NCBI GenBank assembly: GCA_946407745.1
Contig: CAMJPQ010000037.1
Span: forward strand, 1 to 33,020
DNA length: 33,020 bases
Direction: 5' to 3'
Source: an uncultured Clostridia bacterium
GTDB taxonomy: Bacteria > Bacillota > Clostridia > Christensenellales > Aristaeellaceae
The position numbers and the translations under genes are program-made. Positions 23,233 through 32,473 of this stretch are shown piece by piece. Below the pieces are notes generated by a model, which saw only the letters and a program-made list of their open reading frames with translations, ran no database searches and was not told the DNA's origin. Within the stretch, counting starts at the first letter, position 1. Each line of letters opens with the position of its first letter.

Positions 23233-24123
23233 TCAATGGGTGGCCTTTTCCAGCAGCTCCTTCAGCTCGGCGGTGGTAAAGAAATAGGTGCTGTGGCAGA
23301 AATGGCAGCCCAGCTCGGCGCCCTGGTCGTCGTCAATGATCTCCTGCAGGTCACGCCGCCCCATGGAGATCAGTGCGCGCTCCATGCGTTCGCGGCTGCA
23401 GGTGCAGCGGTAGCTCAGCGGTGTGCGGTCCAGCAGGGTGGGAGACAGGCCGCGGAACCACTCCTCGGCCAGCTGCTCCTTCGGGGCCATGGCCAGCTCG
23501 CGGCTGATCTCGGCAAACATGGGGCTGCGCAGCTCCAGCTGCTCCAATGTGCTCTCCTCACAGCCGGGCAGCGGCTGAATCAGCAGGCCGCCCGCCTTGA
23601 GCACGGTGTCGCCCTCCACCAGCACGCCCAGCGCGACAAGGGAGGGCTGCTGCTCGGACACGGTGAAGTAATTGGCAAAGTCAATGGCAATCTCGCCGCT
23701 CACCAGCTCGCACTGGCCGATGTAGGGCTCCTTCATGCCCAGATCCTTCACGACGCTGATGCGGCCCTCGTGGCCTACCGCGCCGCCTACATCCAGCTTG
23801 CCGTCCGCCTTCAGCGGCAGCTCCACGCGCGGGTTGTCGGCGCAGGCGCGCACATTGCCCTGCTCGGCCACGGCCACCAGCGTGCCCATGGGGCCGCCGC
23901 CCTTGACGGTCACGGATACCGACTCGCCCTCGCCCTTCATCATTACGCCCATCATGGCGGTGCCGGTCATCAGCCGGCCGAGCGCTGCCGTGCACACCGG
24001 TGTGGTGTGGTGAATGTCCGCACAGCGCTGCGCCATACGCGTGGTCTCGCACAAAAGCACCCGCGCCTGGCCGTCCATCAGGGTCAGGTGCAGCATTTCA
24101 TCCTCAGGGTGAAGCTCATACAT
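23233..24123 (-). CDS. hslO: Redox-regulated chaperone Hsp33
   Basis: Hsp33 holds unfolding proteins during oxidative stress, being switched on when its zinc site is oxidised. The 296 residues carry the CxC and CxxC ligands C240, C242, C273 and C276 near the C-terminus, with the fold blocks GRLMTGTAMMGVMMKGEG and GGGPMGTLVAVAEQGNVR. GGAGGT lies 8 nt before the ATG. The start overlaps the methyltransferase stop by 8 nt, which suggests coupling. Confidence 0.96.
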   Translation of the reverse strand: MYELHPEDEMLHLTLMDGQARVLLCETTRMAQRCADIHHTTPVCTAALGRLMTGTAMMGVMMKGEGESVSVTVKGGGPMGTLVAVAEQGNVRACADNPRVELPLKADGKLDVGGAVGHEGRISVVKDLGMKEPYIGQCELVSGEIAIDFANYFTVSEQQPSLVALGVLVEGDTVLKAGGLLIQPLPGCEESTLEQLELRSPMFAEISRELAMAPKEQLAEEWFRGLSPTLLDRTPLSYRCTCSRERMERALISMGRRDLQEIIDDDQGAELGCHFCHSTYFFTTAELKELLEKATH

Positions 24124-24874
24124 CGGTCATAACCTCCGGTTTTCTCGCGGCAAAGTGCCAGCGCTGTTCATCCCGCCCCGGCGCCTTCGGGGGCGTGTTG
24201 CCAAACACCTGCACCTGCTCAAAGCCCGTCTGGTGCAGCAGCGCCGTCAGTGTTTCGGCTGTGTGGGCCTTCTGACGCTGCTCCTCGTCAATGCGGCGGT
24301 AGCGCCCGTCCTCCTCGCGGCGGAAAATGCACAGGTGCATGGACACCATCTGCTTTTTCTCGCTGAAGCCGTTCTGCCAGATGTAGGTCACGTCCTCGGT
24401 GTCCTCGCACAGCAGGCGGTCGCCCAGCGTCGTCTTCAGCTTGCAGGGCGTGGATACATCAAAAAAGAGACCGCCGCCCGGGCGAAGCGCCTGCCAGGCG
24501 GAGGAAAAGAAGGCCATGACATCCGCGTCCTCCAGCAGATAGTTCACGCCGTCGCAGGTGGCGAGCACCGCGTCCATCGGGCGGTGCAGCCGCAGGCTGC
24601 GCATGTCCTGGCGGATGAAGGGGATCGCCAGGCCGGCTTCTCTGGCCTTCTGCGAGGCGATCCACAGCATGTCCTGGCTCAGGTCGATGCCGGTCAGGCT
24701 GTAGCCGAGGCGGCTGAGGGGCAGGGTCAGGCTGCCGGTGCCGCAGGCGCATTCGCACACCTTGCCGGAGGTGATGCCGTACATGGCCATCATTCCCGCG
24801 TAATCCCTGGCCCAGCCCTCATAGTCCACATCGGCCATCAGCTCGTCATAAACCTCTGAAAAACTGGTATACAA
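24116..24874 (-). CDS. Class I SAM-dependent methyltransferase
   Basis: A Rossmann-fold methyltransferase of 252 residues. Motif I reads VCECACGTGSLTLPLSRLG (39-57), then the acidic residue D64 in GIDLS that binds the SAM ribose, and a post-motif LATCDGVNYLL and PGGGLFFDVSTPCKL. The start is inferred as TTG at 24874 because GGAGG lies 6 nt upstream and the protein then begins YTSFSEVYDELM, as in relatives. A longer reading from 25093 would run back over proA in another phase. The substrate is unknown. It is 10 nt after the proA stop and overlaps hslO. Confidence 0.9.
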   Translation of the reverse strand: MYTSFSEVYDELMADVDYEGWARDYAGMMAMYGITSGKVCECACGTGSLTLPLSRLGYSLTGIDLSQDMLWIASQKAREAGLAIPFIRQDMRSLRLHRPMDAVLATCDGVNYLLEDADVMAFFSSAWQALRPGGGLFFDVSTPCKLKTTLGDRLLCEDTEDVTYIWQNGFSEKKQMVSMHLCIFRREEDGRYRRIDEEQRQKAHTAETLTALLHQTGFEQVQVFGNTPPKAPGRDEQRWHFAARKPEVMTDV

Positions 24875-24884
24875 AGCCTTCCTC

Positions 24885-26141
24885 CTATCGGATCTGCCCA
24901 CTGCCCGTGACGACATATTTGTAGCTGCATAGTTCCCTGAGGCCCATCGGGCCCCTGGCATGCAGCTTCTGCGTGGAGATGCCCATCTCGCACCCCATGC
25001 CGAATTCCCCGCCGTCGGTGAAGCGGGTGGAAGCGTTGACGTAGACCGCGGCGGAATCCACCGCGCGGCAGAAGTAATCGGCGTCCGCGGCACTGCGGGT
25101 CACAATGGCCTCGGAGTGATGCGTGGAATGGGCCGCAATGTGCGCCACTGCCTCTTTTGTGCTGTCCACAACCTTCACCGCGAGGATGTAGTCCAGGAAT
25201 TCTGTGTCAAAATCCCCGCTGCCCGCCGGCGTGCCCGGGATCAGCTTTGCTGTGCGCGGGCACAGGCGCAGCTCAACGGGCTGCAACCCGGCGTCTCTGC
25301 GCCTGTCCACCAGCGCCTCCTTCAGGCGTGGAAGGAAGGCGGCGGCAGCAGCGGAATGCACCAGCAGCACCTCCTCGGCGTTGCACACGGAGGGGCGGCT
25401 GGTCTTGGCGTTCTCCACGATCTTCAGCGCCATGTCCAGATCGGCGCTTTCATCGACATAAACGTGGCAGATGCCGGTGCCTGTCTGTATGCAGGGCACC
25501 TTGGCCTGCTCCACACAGGCGCGGATCAGCCCGGCGCCGCCGCGCGGTATCAGCAGGTCCACCAACCCCTCCGCCTCCATCAGCTCCCTGGCGCTCTCCC
25601 GGGAGGTATCCTCCACCAGCTGCACCAGCTCTGCCGGCAGGCCCAGCGATGCCAGCGCCGACTGCATGGCGCGCACGATGGCGGCGCAGGAGCGGTGCGC
25701 TTCCCTGCCGCACCGCAGCACCGCCGCGCTGCCCGCCTTGAGGCAGAGCGCCGCGGCGTCGGCGGTCACATTGGGCCGGGACTCATAGATGATGGCGATG
25801 ACCCCCATGGGGCAGGGGCGCTTTTCCACCAGCAGGCCGTTGGGGCGGGTCTCGCCGGACAGCGTGCCCTCCAGCGGGTCAGGCAGGGCGGCCACCTGGC
25901 GGATGCCCTCCGCCATGGCGGCAATGCGCGCGGCGGTCAGCGTGAGCCGGTCCACCATCACGGGCCCCAGGGCGGCAGCGGAGGCCGCCACGTCTTCGCG
26001 GTTGGCGGCGAGTATGGCTTCTGTGTTCGCCTGCAGCGCGCCGGCCATGGCTTCAAGCGCCGCGTTCCGCTCCGCGCCGTCCAGCGCGGCGGCGGCGGCC
26101 GCGAGTGATTTGGCTCTGATCAGCTGTTCCCGGGTTGTCAT
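24885..26141 (-). CDS. proA: Glutamate-5-semialdehyde dehydrogenase (gamma-glutamyl phosphate reductase)
   Basis: ProA reduces gamma-glutamyl phosphate to glutamate semialdehyde with NADPH, the second step of proline synthesis. The 418 residues match the family length and contain the catalytic C253 in [20 protein letters not shown] (120-130), LIPRGG (198-202), and the C-terminal [31 protein letters not shown] lies about 8 nt before the ATG. The start overlaps the proB stop as ATGA. Confidence 0.97.
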   Translation of the reverse strand: MTTREQLIRAKSLAAAAAALDGAERNAALEAMAGALQANTEAILAANREDVAASAAALGPVMVDRLTLTAARIAAMAEGIRQVAALPDPLEGTLSGETRPNGLLVEKRPCPMGVIAIIYESRPNVTADAAALCLKAGSAAVLRCGREAHRSCAAIVRAMQSALASLGLPAELVQLVEDTSRESARELMEAEGLVDLLIPRGGAGLIRACVEQAKVPCIQTGTGICHVYVDESADLDMALKIVENAKTSRPSVCNAEEVLLVHSAAAAAFLPRLKEALVDRRRDAGLQPVELRLCPRTAKLIPGTPAGSGDFDTEFLDYILAVKVVDSTKEAVAHIAAHSTHHSEAIVTRSAADADYFCRAVDSAAVYVNASTRFTDGGEFGMGCEMGISTQKLHARGPMGLRELCSYKYVVTGSGQIR

Positions 26142-26914
26142 TGCGCTTTCCCTCCCGATACAAAGCGGGTGCCGACGGGCTTCCCGTCCGCGATGTCGTA
26201 CAAAAGCTCCGGCTTCGCGCCCTGCGCGATGATCAGGTCAATGCCCTGCGCACAGGTGAGCTCGGCGGCGTGCACCTTGGTGGCCATGCCGCCGGTGCCC
26301 AGCTGCGAGCCGCTGCCCCCGGCGAGCGCCTTCACCGCCTCGTCGATCACGTGCACCTCGTGGATCAGCCGCGCGCCGGGATTGGCACGGGGATCCGCGG
26401 TGTACAGCCCGTCGATGTCCGAAAGCAGCACCAGCAGATCGGCCTGCACCGCAATGGCCACCAGCGCGCCCAGCGTGTCGTTGTCGCCTACGGAAATCTC
26501 TTCCGTGGCGACCGCGTCGTTCTCATTGATGATGGGCAGCGCGCCGAGGTCCAGCAGCTTCCGCAGGGTGTTGCGCAGGTGCGCGGAGCGCTCGCTGTGG
26601 GTGAAGTCCTCCCAGGTCAGCAGCAGCTGTGCGGTGACGTGACTGTACTGCCCAAACAGGCGGTCGTAGGTGTACATCAGCTCGCACTGGCCCACCGCGG
26701 CGGCGGCCTGCTTTCCCGCCAGGTCGGAGGGGCGCTGGCCGAGGCCGAGCTTGCCCACGCCCAGGCCGATGGCACCGGAGGAAATGAGGATGATCTCATG
26801 CCCCGCGTTTTTCAGGTCCGACAGCACTGTGCACAGCGCCTCCACCCGGCGGATGTTCAGCCGCCCGGTGGCGTGCGCGATGGTGGAAGTTCCCACCTTG
26901 ACCGCAATTCTCAT
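26138..26914 (-). CDS. proB: Glutamate 5-kinase lacking the PUA domain
   Basis: ProB phosphorylates glutamate in the first step of proline synthesis and is usually feedback-inhibited by proline. The 258-residue protein is the amino-acid-kinase domain only: VKVGTSTI (5-12), [13 protein letters not shown] (42-54), [32 protein letters not shown] and [12 protein letters not shown]. The E. coli type (~367 residues) adds a C-terminal PUA domain, absent here as in many Firmicutes. GAGGAGAG upstream of the ATG overlaps the stop of the hexosaminidase gene, 11 nt away. Confidence 0.95.
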   Translation of the reverse strand: MRIAVKVGTSTIAHATGRLNIRRVEALCTVLSDLKNAGHEIILISSGAIGLGVGKLGLGQRPSDLAGKQAAAAVGQCELMYTYDRLFGQYSHVTAQLLLTWEDFTHSERSAHLRNTLRKLLDLGALPIINENDAVATEEISVGDNDTLGALVAIAVQADLLVLLSDIDGLYTADPRANPGARLIHEVHVIDEAVKALAGGSGSQLGTGGMATKVHAAELTCAQGIDLIIAQGAKPELLYDIADGKPVGTRFVSGGKAQ

Positions 26915-26925
26915 GCTCTCTCTCC

Positions 26926-28725
26926 TCAGGTTTTGGCTGAAGGGGTATAAACCCTGTCAAACCAGAAGCCCTTGCCGTCCGGCAGAGGGGCGGCTTCCAG
27001 CTCCTCTATGGCGCTCAATTCGCCGCTTAGGTACAGCTGCAGCTGGCGCTGCGCCTCCTCAATGCGGGCGATGGCGCCGCCGTAGCGGTGCAGCAGCACC
27101 TCCCAGCCGAAGCGCTTGCGGTTCTGCTCCCACAGCGCGCGGTGGCGCTCCATCAGCAGCTGGTAGGACGCCGCCAGGTCCGGCAGATCGCTTTCCGCCA
27201 GGAGAGCCAGATACGGCAGGTCCCTGCTCAGATAGGCTTTGCGTACCGCGCCGGTGAAACGCGCTTTTTGCAGCAATGTCAGAAAAACCTGACGTGCGTA
27301 GTCCGTGTCCACGGCGGGCGGAAAATTGCGCAGCTGAGCCAGCGCCGCCTTCGCGCCCTCGATGAGCGCGCCGCGCTGCGCGTCGGTGACGTCGGTGGGG
27401 TACAGCGGATCGCACCACAGCAGCTTCTTTCCGCCGTAGCTGGTCAGCCCGTCGTCGTAAAAGTGTTCGTAGGCGGCGTGAACCGCCCAGGGCCGGCGGG
27501 AAACGCAGGCGGCGGCCTTTTCGCTCTCCTCCACGGAGAAAGCCTCGCCCTCCCAGCAGGCCTCGGAGAACAGCGGCAGGCGGCCCAGGCTCATCAGATA
27601 ATCGGTCTCCGCGCCGTCATCACCCCACAGGGTGGCAATGACCGTGTCCGTGCCGCGCCGCGCGTTGACCCGCAGCGCGGGCTCCATCGTTTTGAGGGTG
27701 AAGCCGCCGTTGGGCAAAAAGCCGCTCCAGGCCCATACACCGCCGGCGAATACCGTGCCGCGCCCCATGCGGGCGTGCTCCGCCAGCAGGCGCTCGTAGG
27801 TCGCCTCGTCGGTGTGGTAATAGTCCCAGTAGACCTGCTCCACCGCGGGCAGGCTCTCAATGACCTCCTCCGGCACGCGCAGGTCGGGATCATAGTAGGT
27901 ATTCGTTTTGCTGCCCAGGCGGAAGAACATGTCGCTCCACATCATGGGGCGGAAGCCGTACCTTGAGCAGATCTCCGTCACCCTGTCCAGGTGGCGGCAA
28001 AGAAGGGCAAAGCGGTCGGTGAAGCCGTGCCTGCGCAGGTAAGCGCCCAGGCCGACGCCGTGCGCCTCATCCATGCCAATGTGAATGCGTCTGGAGGTGA
28101 AGCAGGCGGCAGCTGACCGGATGGCGTCCTCCAGGAAGGCATAGGTTTCCTCCCCGTCGATCAGCAGCACGTCCTCCTGGTCGCGCAGCGCCGCGGAGGA
28201 GGGCCACTGCAGGAACTGCTTCAGGTGCCCCAGCGTCTGGATGCACGGCACCAGCTCTACCCCCAGGGAGAGGGCATAGGCGTCTAGCTCCTTCAGCTCC
28301 TGCTGCGTATACCTGCCGCGCAGGTAGCCGAAATAGGGCCGCTCCGGTATCTCATAGGTGTCCTCAGTGTAGAGCATCAGCAGGTTCAGCCCCAGGCTGG
28401 CCTGCAGATCGATCCACCGCTTCACGGCCTCGACCGTCATCACGCCGTTGCGGGACATATCCAGCATGGCGCCGCAGTGGGCAAAGTGCTTTTCCTCCCG
28501 TACGCGGAGGGCGCTCGTTCCCTCCTGAAGGGCCCTGGTGAGCAGGAAGCAGCCGCGGGCGAAGGCGACAGCCTCGCCGCAGGAGATCACGGCTTCTCCG
28601 CCGGATTGCCAGTCAACCTGCAGGCCGCTGCCCTCCGCATAGCGTACAGGCATTGTCAGGTCCACGCCGGTGGCGCGCGCCACGGCCGCGCGCAGTGCTG
28701 TCAGCTGCTGAGTGGATAGCGTCAT
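26926..28725 (-). CDS. GH20 beta-N-acetylhexosaminidase, apparently cytoplasmic
   Basis: A 599-residue glycoside hydrolase of family 20. It has a short N-terminal alpha/beta domain (1-80), the barrel start MLDMSRNGVMTVEAVKRWIDLQASLGLNLLMLYTEDTYE (88-126), the catalytic pair D219-E220 in HIGMDEAHG, then WSDMFFR and GVWAWSG. Enzymes of this type release terminal GlcNAc or GalNAc from glycans or muropeptides (family knowledge); the sugar here is unknown. There is no signal peptide, so it would act on imported or recycled sugars. GGAGGT lies 6 nt before the ATG. It heads the unit with proB, proA and others behind the promoter at 28752-28780. Confidence 0.92.
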   Translation of the reverse strand: MTLSTQQLTALRAAVARATGVDLTMPVRYAEGSGLQVDWQSGGEAVISCGEAVAFARGCFLLTRALQEGTSALRVREEKHFAHCGAMLDMSRNGVMTVEAVKRWIDLQASLGLNLLMLYTEDTYEIPERPYFGYLRGRYTQQELKELDAYALSLGVELVPCIQTLGHLKQFLQWPSSAALRDQEDVLLIDGEETYAFLEDAIRSAAACFTSRRIHIGMDEAHGVGLGAYLRRHGFTDRFALLCRHLDRVTEICSRYGFRPMMWSDMFFRLGSKTNTYYDPDLRVPEEVIESLPAVEQVYWDYYHTDEATYERLLAEHARMGRGTVFAGGVWAWSGFLPNGGFTLKTMEPALRVNARRGTDTVIATLWGDDGAETDYLMSLGRLPLFSEACWEGEAFSVEESEKAAACVSRRPWAVHAAYEHFYDDGLTSYGGKKLLWCDPLYPTDVTDAQRGALIEGAKAALAQLRNFPPAVDTDYARQVFLTLLQKARFTGAVRKAYLSRDLPYLALLAESDLPDLAASYQLLMERHRALWEQNRKRFGWEVLLHRYGGAIARIEEAQRQLQLYLSGELSAIEELEAAPLPDGKGFWFDRVYTPSAKT

Positions 28726-28751
28726 CAGGGCACCTCCTCTTCCGCAGGGAA

Positions 28752-28780
28752 TTGTACATCATTCGCTCAAGAGCGTCAAG
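28752..28780 (-). promoter_or_regulatory. Promoter of the GH20-proBA unit
   Basis: TTGACG (28775-28780), a 17-nt spacer and TACAAT (28752-28757). It lies just downstream of the ileS terminator hairpin and about 27 nt before the GH20 start codon. Confidence 0.85.
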
Positions 28781-28789
28781 AAGCGCAAA

Positions 28790-28814
28790 GAGGAGCATTC
28801 GCAACGCTCCTCTC
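28790..28814 (-). terminator. Terminator-like hairpin after ileS
   Basis: AGAGGAGC and GCTCCTCT form a perfect 8-bp stem with a 9-nt loop, beginning 9 nt after the ileS stop. The following TTTGCGCTTCTTG run is weak, so some read-through into the GH20 unit is likely. Confidence 0.6.
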
Positions 28815-28822
28815 TGCCGGTC

Positions 28823-31800
28823 TTATTCTTCTTTCATGATGCGGATGGTCAGGCCCTCGTCGGGCATCTCCACGGTGGTGTCGGCTTCCTTCGCCTGTCC
28901 AACCGATGCCAGGGTCTCCCCGCAGATGTAGTCCGCCCAGCCCTCGGGCAGGCTGCCCTCCACGTCCAGCACAATGCGGTCAGTGATGTTCAGGGCCATG
29001 CGCTTGCGCGCGTCCTGGATGTTGCGGATGATGTCCCGCGCCAGGCCCTCGCGCTGCAGCGCCTCGTCAATGGTCAGGTCCAGGGCGACCACCATGCCTT
29101 TGCCGCTGGCGATGTGCATGCCGGCCTTGGCGGCGTATTCCACCAGAATGATGTCCGCGTCGAAGGCTTCCTCTGCGCCGGAAATGGTCAGTATGGCCTT
29201 GTCACCCTCCAGGCGGAAGGCGCCGGACTTCACGGCCTTGATCACGTCGCCGCGGCGGTCGGGATACTTGGCGCTGATGACAGGGAAGCAGGGCTTGGTA
29301 ATGACCTCGGCTACCTGGTCGGTGTTGTCGAGGATCTCCAGCTCCTTGATGTTCAGCTCCTCGCGGATGATGGCGTCGAACTCGCGGATCACGCGGGCCT
29401 TGGCGGGGTCGTTGACGGCCACCTGCATCAGGCGCAGCGGCTGGCGGTTTTTCACGCGCTGCTTCTCGCGGATGGAGCGTGTCAGGCTGATGACCTCCTG
29501 CGCCAGCTCCACCTGCGCAAGCAGCTCGCTGTCGGCGTAGGCCTCCGGCACCTCAGGCCAGTCGGCCAGGTGTACGGATTCCTCACCGGTCAGGTTGCGG
29601 TACAGCGCCTCGGAGATGATGGGCGCGGCGGGGGCAAACAGCTTCAGCGCGGTCACCAGGGTGTAGTACAGGGTGTCGTAGGCCTGGCGCTTGTCCTCGG
29701 TCATGCCGCTGCCCCAGAAGCGGCGGCGGCTGCGACGGATATACCAGTTGGTCAGCCCGTCCATCAGCGAGATGAGCGGGGTCACAAGGCCGTCCACCTG
29801 ATAGGCGTTCATGGCGGTGGTGATGGCCTCGGCAGTTTCCCTGACGCGGGCCAGCATCCAGCGGTCCAGCTGGCTGACGGGCCTGGGCTCGGGCAGGCTT
29901 TCCGGGTGATAGCCGTCCACATTGGCGTAGGAAATGAAGAAATTGCAGGCGTTCCACAGCGGCGCGATCAGCTGCTGGTAGGCGTCCTTCAGCCCCTCGT
30001 CGTCGAACTTGAGGTCGCCCATCAGCATGGCGTTGCTCTGGTACAGGTACAGGCGGAAGCTGTCGGTGCCCATGGCGCGCATCAGCTCCATGGGATCGGT
30101 GTAGTTCTTTGAGCTCTTGGAGAGCTTTTTGCCGTCCTTGGCCAGCAGGGTGCCGTGCACGATGCAGTTTTTGAAGGCGGGCCGGTCGAACAGGGCCACG
30201 GCCATCACGTGCATGTAGTAGAACCAGCAGCGGATCTGCCCGGTGTACTCCACAATGAAATCGCAGGGGAAGTGGCTCTCGAACCACTCCTTGTTTTCAA
30301 AGGGATAGTGGCTCTGCGCGTAGGTCATGGAGCCGGACTCAAACCAGCAGTCCAGCACCTCCGGCACGCGGCGGAAGGTGCCGCCGCACTCGCAGGGGAA
30401 GGTGACCTGGTCCATGTACTGCCGGTGCAGATCAGTCAGTGTGATGCCGCTGCGCTGACGGATTTCCTCCACCGAGCCCAGCACCTCGCGCTTTCCGCAG
30501 CAGTCGCACACCCACATGGGGATGGGGGTGGACCAGTAGCGATTGCGGGAGATATTCCAGTCGCGGGCGTTTTCCAGCCAGTTGCCGAAGCGGCCGTGCT
30601 TGACCGTGTCGGGCACCCAGTTGATCTCCTCGTTCAGCTCGATCAGGCGTGGCTTGATCTTCTCCACGGAGAAGTAGAAGGCGTTCATCGCCTTGTAGAT
30701 CAGCGGGTTTTTGCAGCGCCAGCAGTGCGGGTAGTTGTGCACCATGGTGCCGTCCGCAATGGCCTTGCCGTTTGCGTAGAGGAAGCGGATGATGATCGGG
30801 TTCATCTCGATCACGTTCCGGGTCCTGCTGTCCTCAAAGAAGTCGGTCACTTCCTCGGTGAAATGGCCGCGGGCGTCCACCGGGTTCACAATGTCGGTGG
30901 GGATGCCCTCCCTGCGGCAGGTCCAGTAGTCGTCCTCGCCGAAGGCCGGCGCGGTGTGCACAATGCCCACACCCTCCTGGTCGTCCACGTAGTCGGCAAA
31001 GGTGATGCGGAAGGCGCCCTTTTCCCGCAGGCTCTCAAAGTAGGGGAAGATGGGCTCGTATTCCAGCCCCTTCAGCTCGGCGCCGCTGCAGCGCTTCACA
31101 ATGTTCGGCTCCTTGCCGAATACATTGGGATACTTGCTCAGTGTGGCCTCGCAGGCCACCAGCACGCAGTCCTCCACCTCCACATAGGCGTAGGTGAGCT
31201 TCTCATTCACGGCCAGGCACAGGTTGCTCGGCAGTGTCCAGGGCGTGGTGGTCCACGCGGTGTAATACACCGGCTTGCCGTTCAGCTCCACCACGGGCAG
31301 GCTCTTCAGGCGCACCATGATCCACCGGTCCTGCCGGGGGCGGGTGGAATCGCTCTCGCGGGTATCGGAGATGGACAGAGAGGTCTCGCAGTGCATGCAG
31401 TAGGGGGTGACCCGGTAGCCCGTGTAGATCAGGCCTTTGTCATAGCAGGTCTTGAAGGCCCACAGCACGCTCTCCATGAAGGAGGGGTTCATGGTCTTGT
31501 AGGCGTTGTCGTAATCCACCCAGCGGGCCATCTGCTCCACATACTCGCGCCAGGCCTCATTGTTGGAGGAAACGATGCTGCGGCACTCCTCGTTGAAGGC
31601 GGCGATGCCGGGGTGCATGCCCACAAAATCGGTGCTCTCGGCCGCCTCGGCCAGCGCCTTCTCGATCTCCGCCATCCACAGCGGATTCGGAGCAGTCACG
31701 CCGTTTTCATCCGTGCGCGCGGAGACCTCAGCGGCCGCCTCGCGGCTGACGGACTTCTCGATGATGGACTTGTCGCCGATGCCCAGCAGCTTTTCCGCCT

Positions 31801-32098
31801 GGTTCTCAATGGGCAGGCCGTGGCAGTCCCAGCCCCATACGCGGGGCACGGAATACCCCTGCATGGTCCAGTAGCGGGCAATCAGGTCCTTGATGAAGGA
31901 AACCAGCACCGTGCCGTGGTGCGGCTTGCCGGTGGGGAAGGGAGGACCGTCGTAAAAGACCACCTCGCCGTGGCGCTTTTTGAGCACGGACTGCTCAAAA
32001 ATGTTCTTTTTTTTCCAGTATTTGATCACGTCGTCCTGCATCTGTGTCAGGTTCGGCTTGCCTGCCAGCTCCTGGTAGGCGGCGGTGGGTGTAAGCAA
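28823..32098 (-). CDS. ileS: Isoleucyl-tRNA synthetase, type-2-like, with HHGT signature
   Basis: IleRS charges tRNA-Ile and edits valine. The 1,091-residue protein carries GPPFPTGKPHHGT (51-63) where the class I HIGH motif belongs, GWDCHGLPIE, the editing domain (WTTTPWTLPSNLC), KLSKS (658-662), an anticodon-binding domain and a C-terminal part like DUF5915 (KRMALNITDRIVLDVEG), as in eukaryote-like type 2 enzymes. A Cys pair set (CDCCGK...CECGG) lies mid-protein. I chose TTG at 32098 since GGGGG lies 8 nt upstream, no ATG is available, and the promoter's start of transcription (~32156) rules out the longest reading. The last His of HIGH is replaced by Thr. Confidence 0.95.
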   Translation of the reverse strand: MLTPTAAYQELAGKPNLTQMQDDVIKYWKKKNIFEQSVLKKRHGEVVFYDGPPFPTGKPHHGTVLVSFIKDLIARYWTMQGYSVPRVWGWDCHGLPIENQAEKLLGIGDKSIIEKSVSREAAAEVSARTDENGVTAPNPLWMAEIEKALAEAAESTDFVGMHPGIAAFNEECRSIVSSNNEAWREYVEQMARWVDYDNAYKTMNPSFMESVLWAFKTCYDKGLIYTGYRVTPYCMHCETSLSISDTRESDSTRPRQDRWIMVRLKSLPVVELNGKPVYYTAWTTTPWTLPSNLCLAVNEKLTYAYVEVEDCVLVACEATLSKYPNVFGKEPNIVKRCSGAELKGLEYEPIFPYFESLREKGAFRITFADYVDDQEGVGIVHTAPAFGEDDYWTCRREGIPTDIVNPVDARGHFTEEVTDFFEDSRTRNVIEMNPIIIRFLYANGKAIADGTMVHNYPHCWRCKNPLIYKAMNAFYFSVEKIKPRLIELNEEINWVPDTVKHGRFGNWLENARDWNISRNRYWSTPIPMWVCDCCGKREVLGSVEEIRQRSGITLTDLHRQYMDQVTFPCECGGTFRRVPEVLDCWFESGSMTYAQSHYPFENKEWFESHFPCDFIVEYTGQIRCWFYYMHVMAVALFDRPAFKNCIVHGTLLAKDGKKLSKSSKNYTDPMELMRAMGTDSFRLYLYQSNAMLMGDLKFDDEGLKDAYQQLIAPLWNACNFFISYANVDGYHPESLPEPRPVSQLDRWMLARVRETAEAITTAMNAYQVDGLVTPLISLMDGLTNWYIRRSRRRFWGSGMTEDKRQAYDTLYYTLVTALKLFAPAAPIISEALYRNLTGEESVHLADWPEVPEAYADSELLAQVELAQEVISLTRSIREKQRVKNRQPLRLMQVAVNDPAKARVIREFDAIIREELNIKELEILDNTDQVAEVITKPCFPVISAKYPDRRGDVIKAVKSGAFRLEGDKAILTISGAEEAFDADIILVEYAAKAGMHIASGKGMVVALDLTIDEALQREGLARDIIRNIQDARKRMALNITDRIVLDVEGSLPEGWADYICGETLASVGQAKEADTTVEMPDEGLTIRIMKEE

Positions 32099-32473
32099 GA
32101 TCGTGTCCCCCTGTAAAATGTTGATAGATACGGGCAAAAAGCCCGGAAGGCGCGTCCACGCGATTATAGCACAGAGTGGGGAGGAATGCAAATAGGATCA
32201 GCCCTGAATGCAGTTTACACTTCGGAAGTGACATGCTGTATCTGATGTTATCCGCTGGGGGGTATTCTCCACTGGATGTATTGCAAAGATTCTCATCTGC
32301 AGCAGATGCTCATATGTATTCAGGTTCTTTTCAAGTAAAGCTTTTCGCATGGACAAGAATCCGGTGAGTGCGAGTCGGAAAACTGAAAGTGTAGGGCGCT
32401 TCACACGAACACTCAGGTTATTAGTTACACGAGGGTTAACTACATTGCATTGTCTTGTGTGGAGATTTCATGT
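32099..32473. other. 375-nt gene-free stretch from the ileS leader into AT-richer DNA
   Basis: It holds the ileS leader (32099-32156) with a small CGGGC-A5-GCCCG hairpin (32131-32145), the ileS promoter (32163-32191), and then AT-richer DNA from about 32,195 with a 15-nt palindrome, CATCTGCAGCAGATG (32294-32308). A 68-codon frame (32198-32404, minus) is not convincing. No T-box, tRNA or repeat was recognised. Confidence 0.6.
32163..32191 (-). promoter_or_regulatory. Promoter of ileS
   Basis: TTGCAT (32186-32191), a 17-nt spacer and TATAAT (32163-32168). The spacer begins TCCTCCCC, nearly as in the polC promoter. The implied leader is about 58 nt. Confidence 0.85.

Noticed and set aside
24875-25093. 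Longer start for the methyltransferase
   Set aside because: The extension is a shadow of proA in another phase; the GGAGG and TTG at 24874 explain the start.
28712-32116. Two long plus-strand frames (466 and 653 codons)
   Set aside because: They are antisense to ileS and have the shadow composition described above; no motif is recognisable.
32198-32404. A 68-codon minus-strand frame in the AT-rich region
   Set aside because: It has no ribosome site or recognised motif and starts close to nothing promoter-like; chance is the simpler reading.
32192-32473. Search for a tRNA, T-box or tmRNA in the stretch upstream of ileS
   Set aside because: No cloverleaf with CCA or TTC-type arms and no T-box sequence was found by eye; the 15-nt palindrome at 32294-32308 is isolated.
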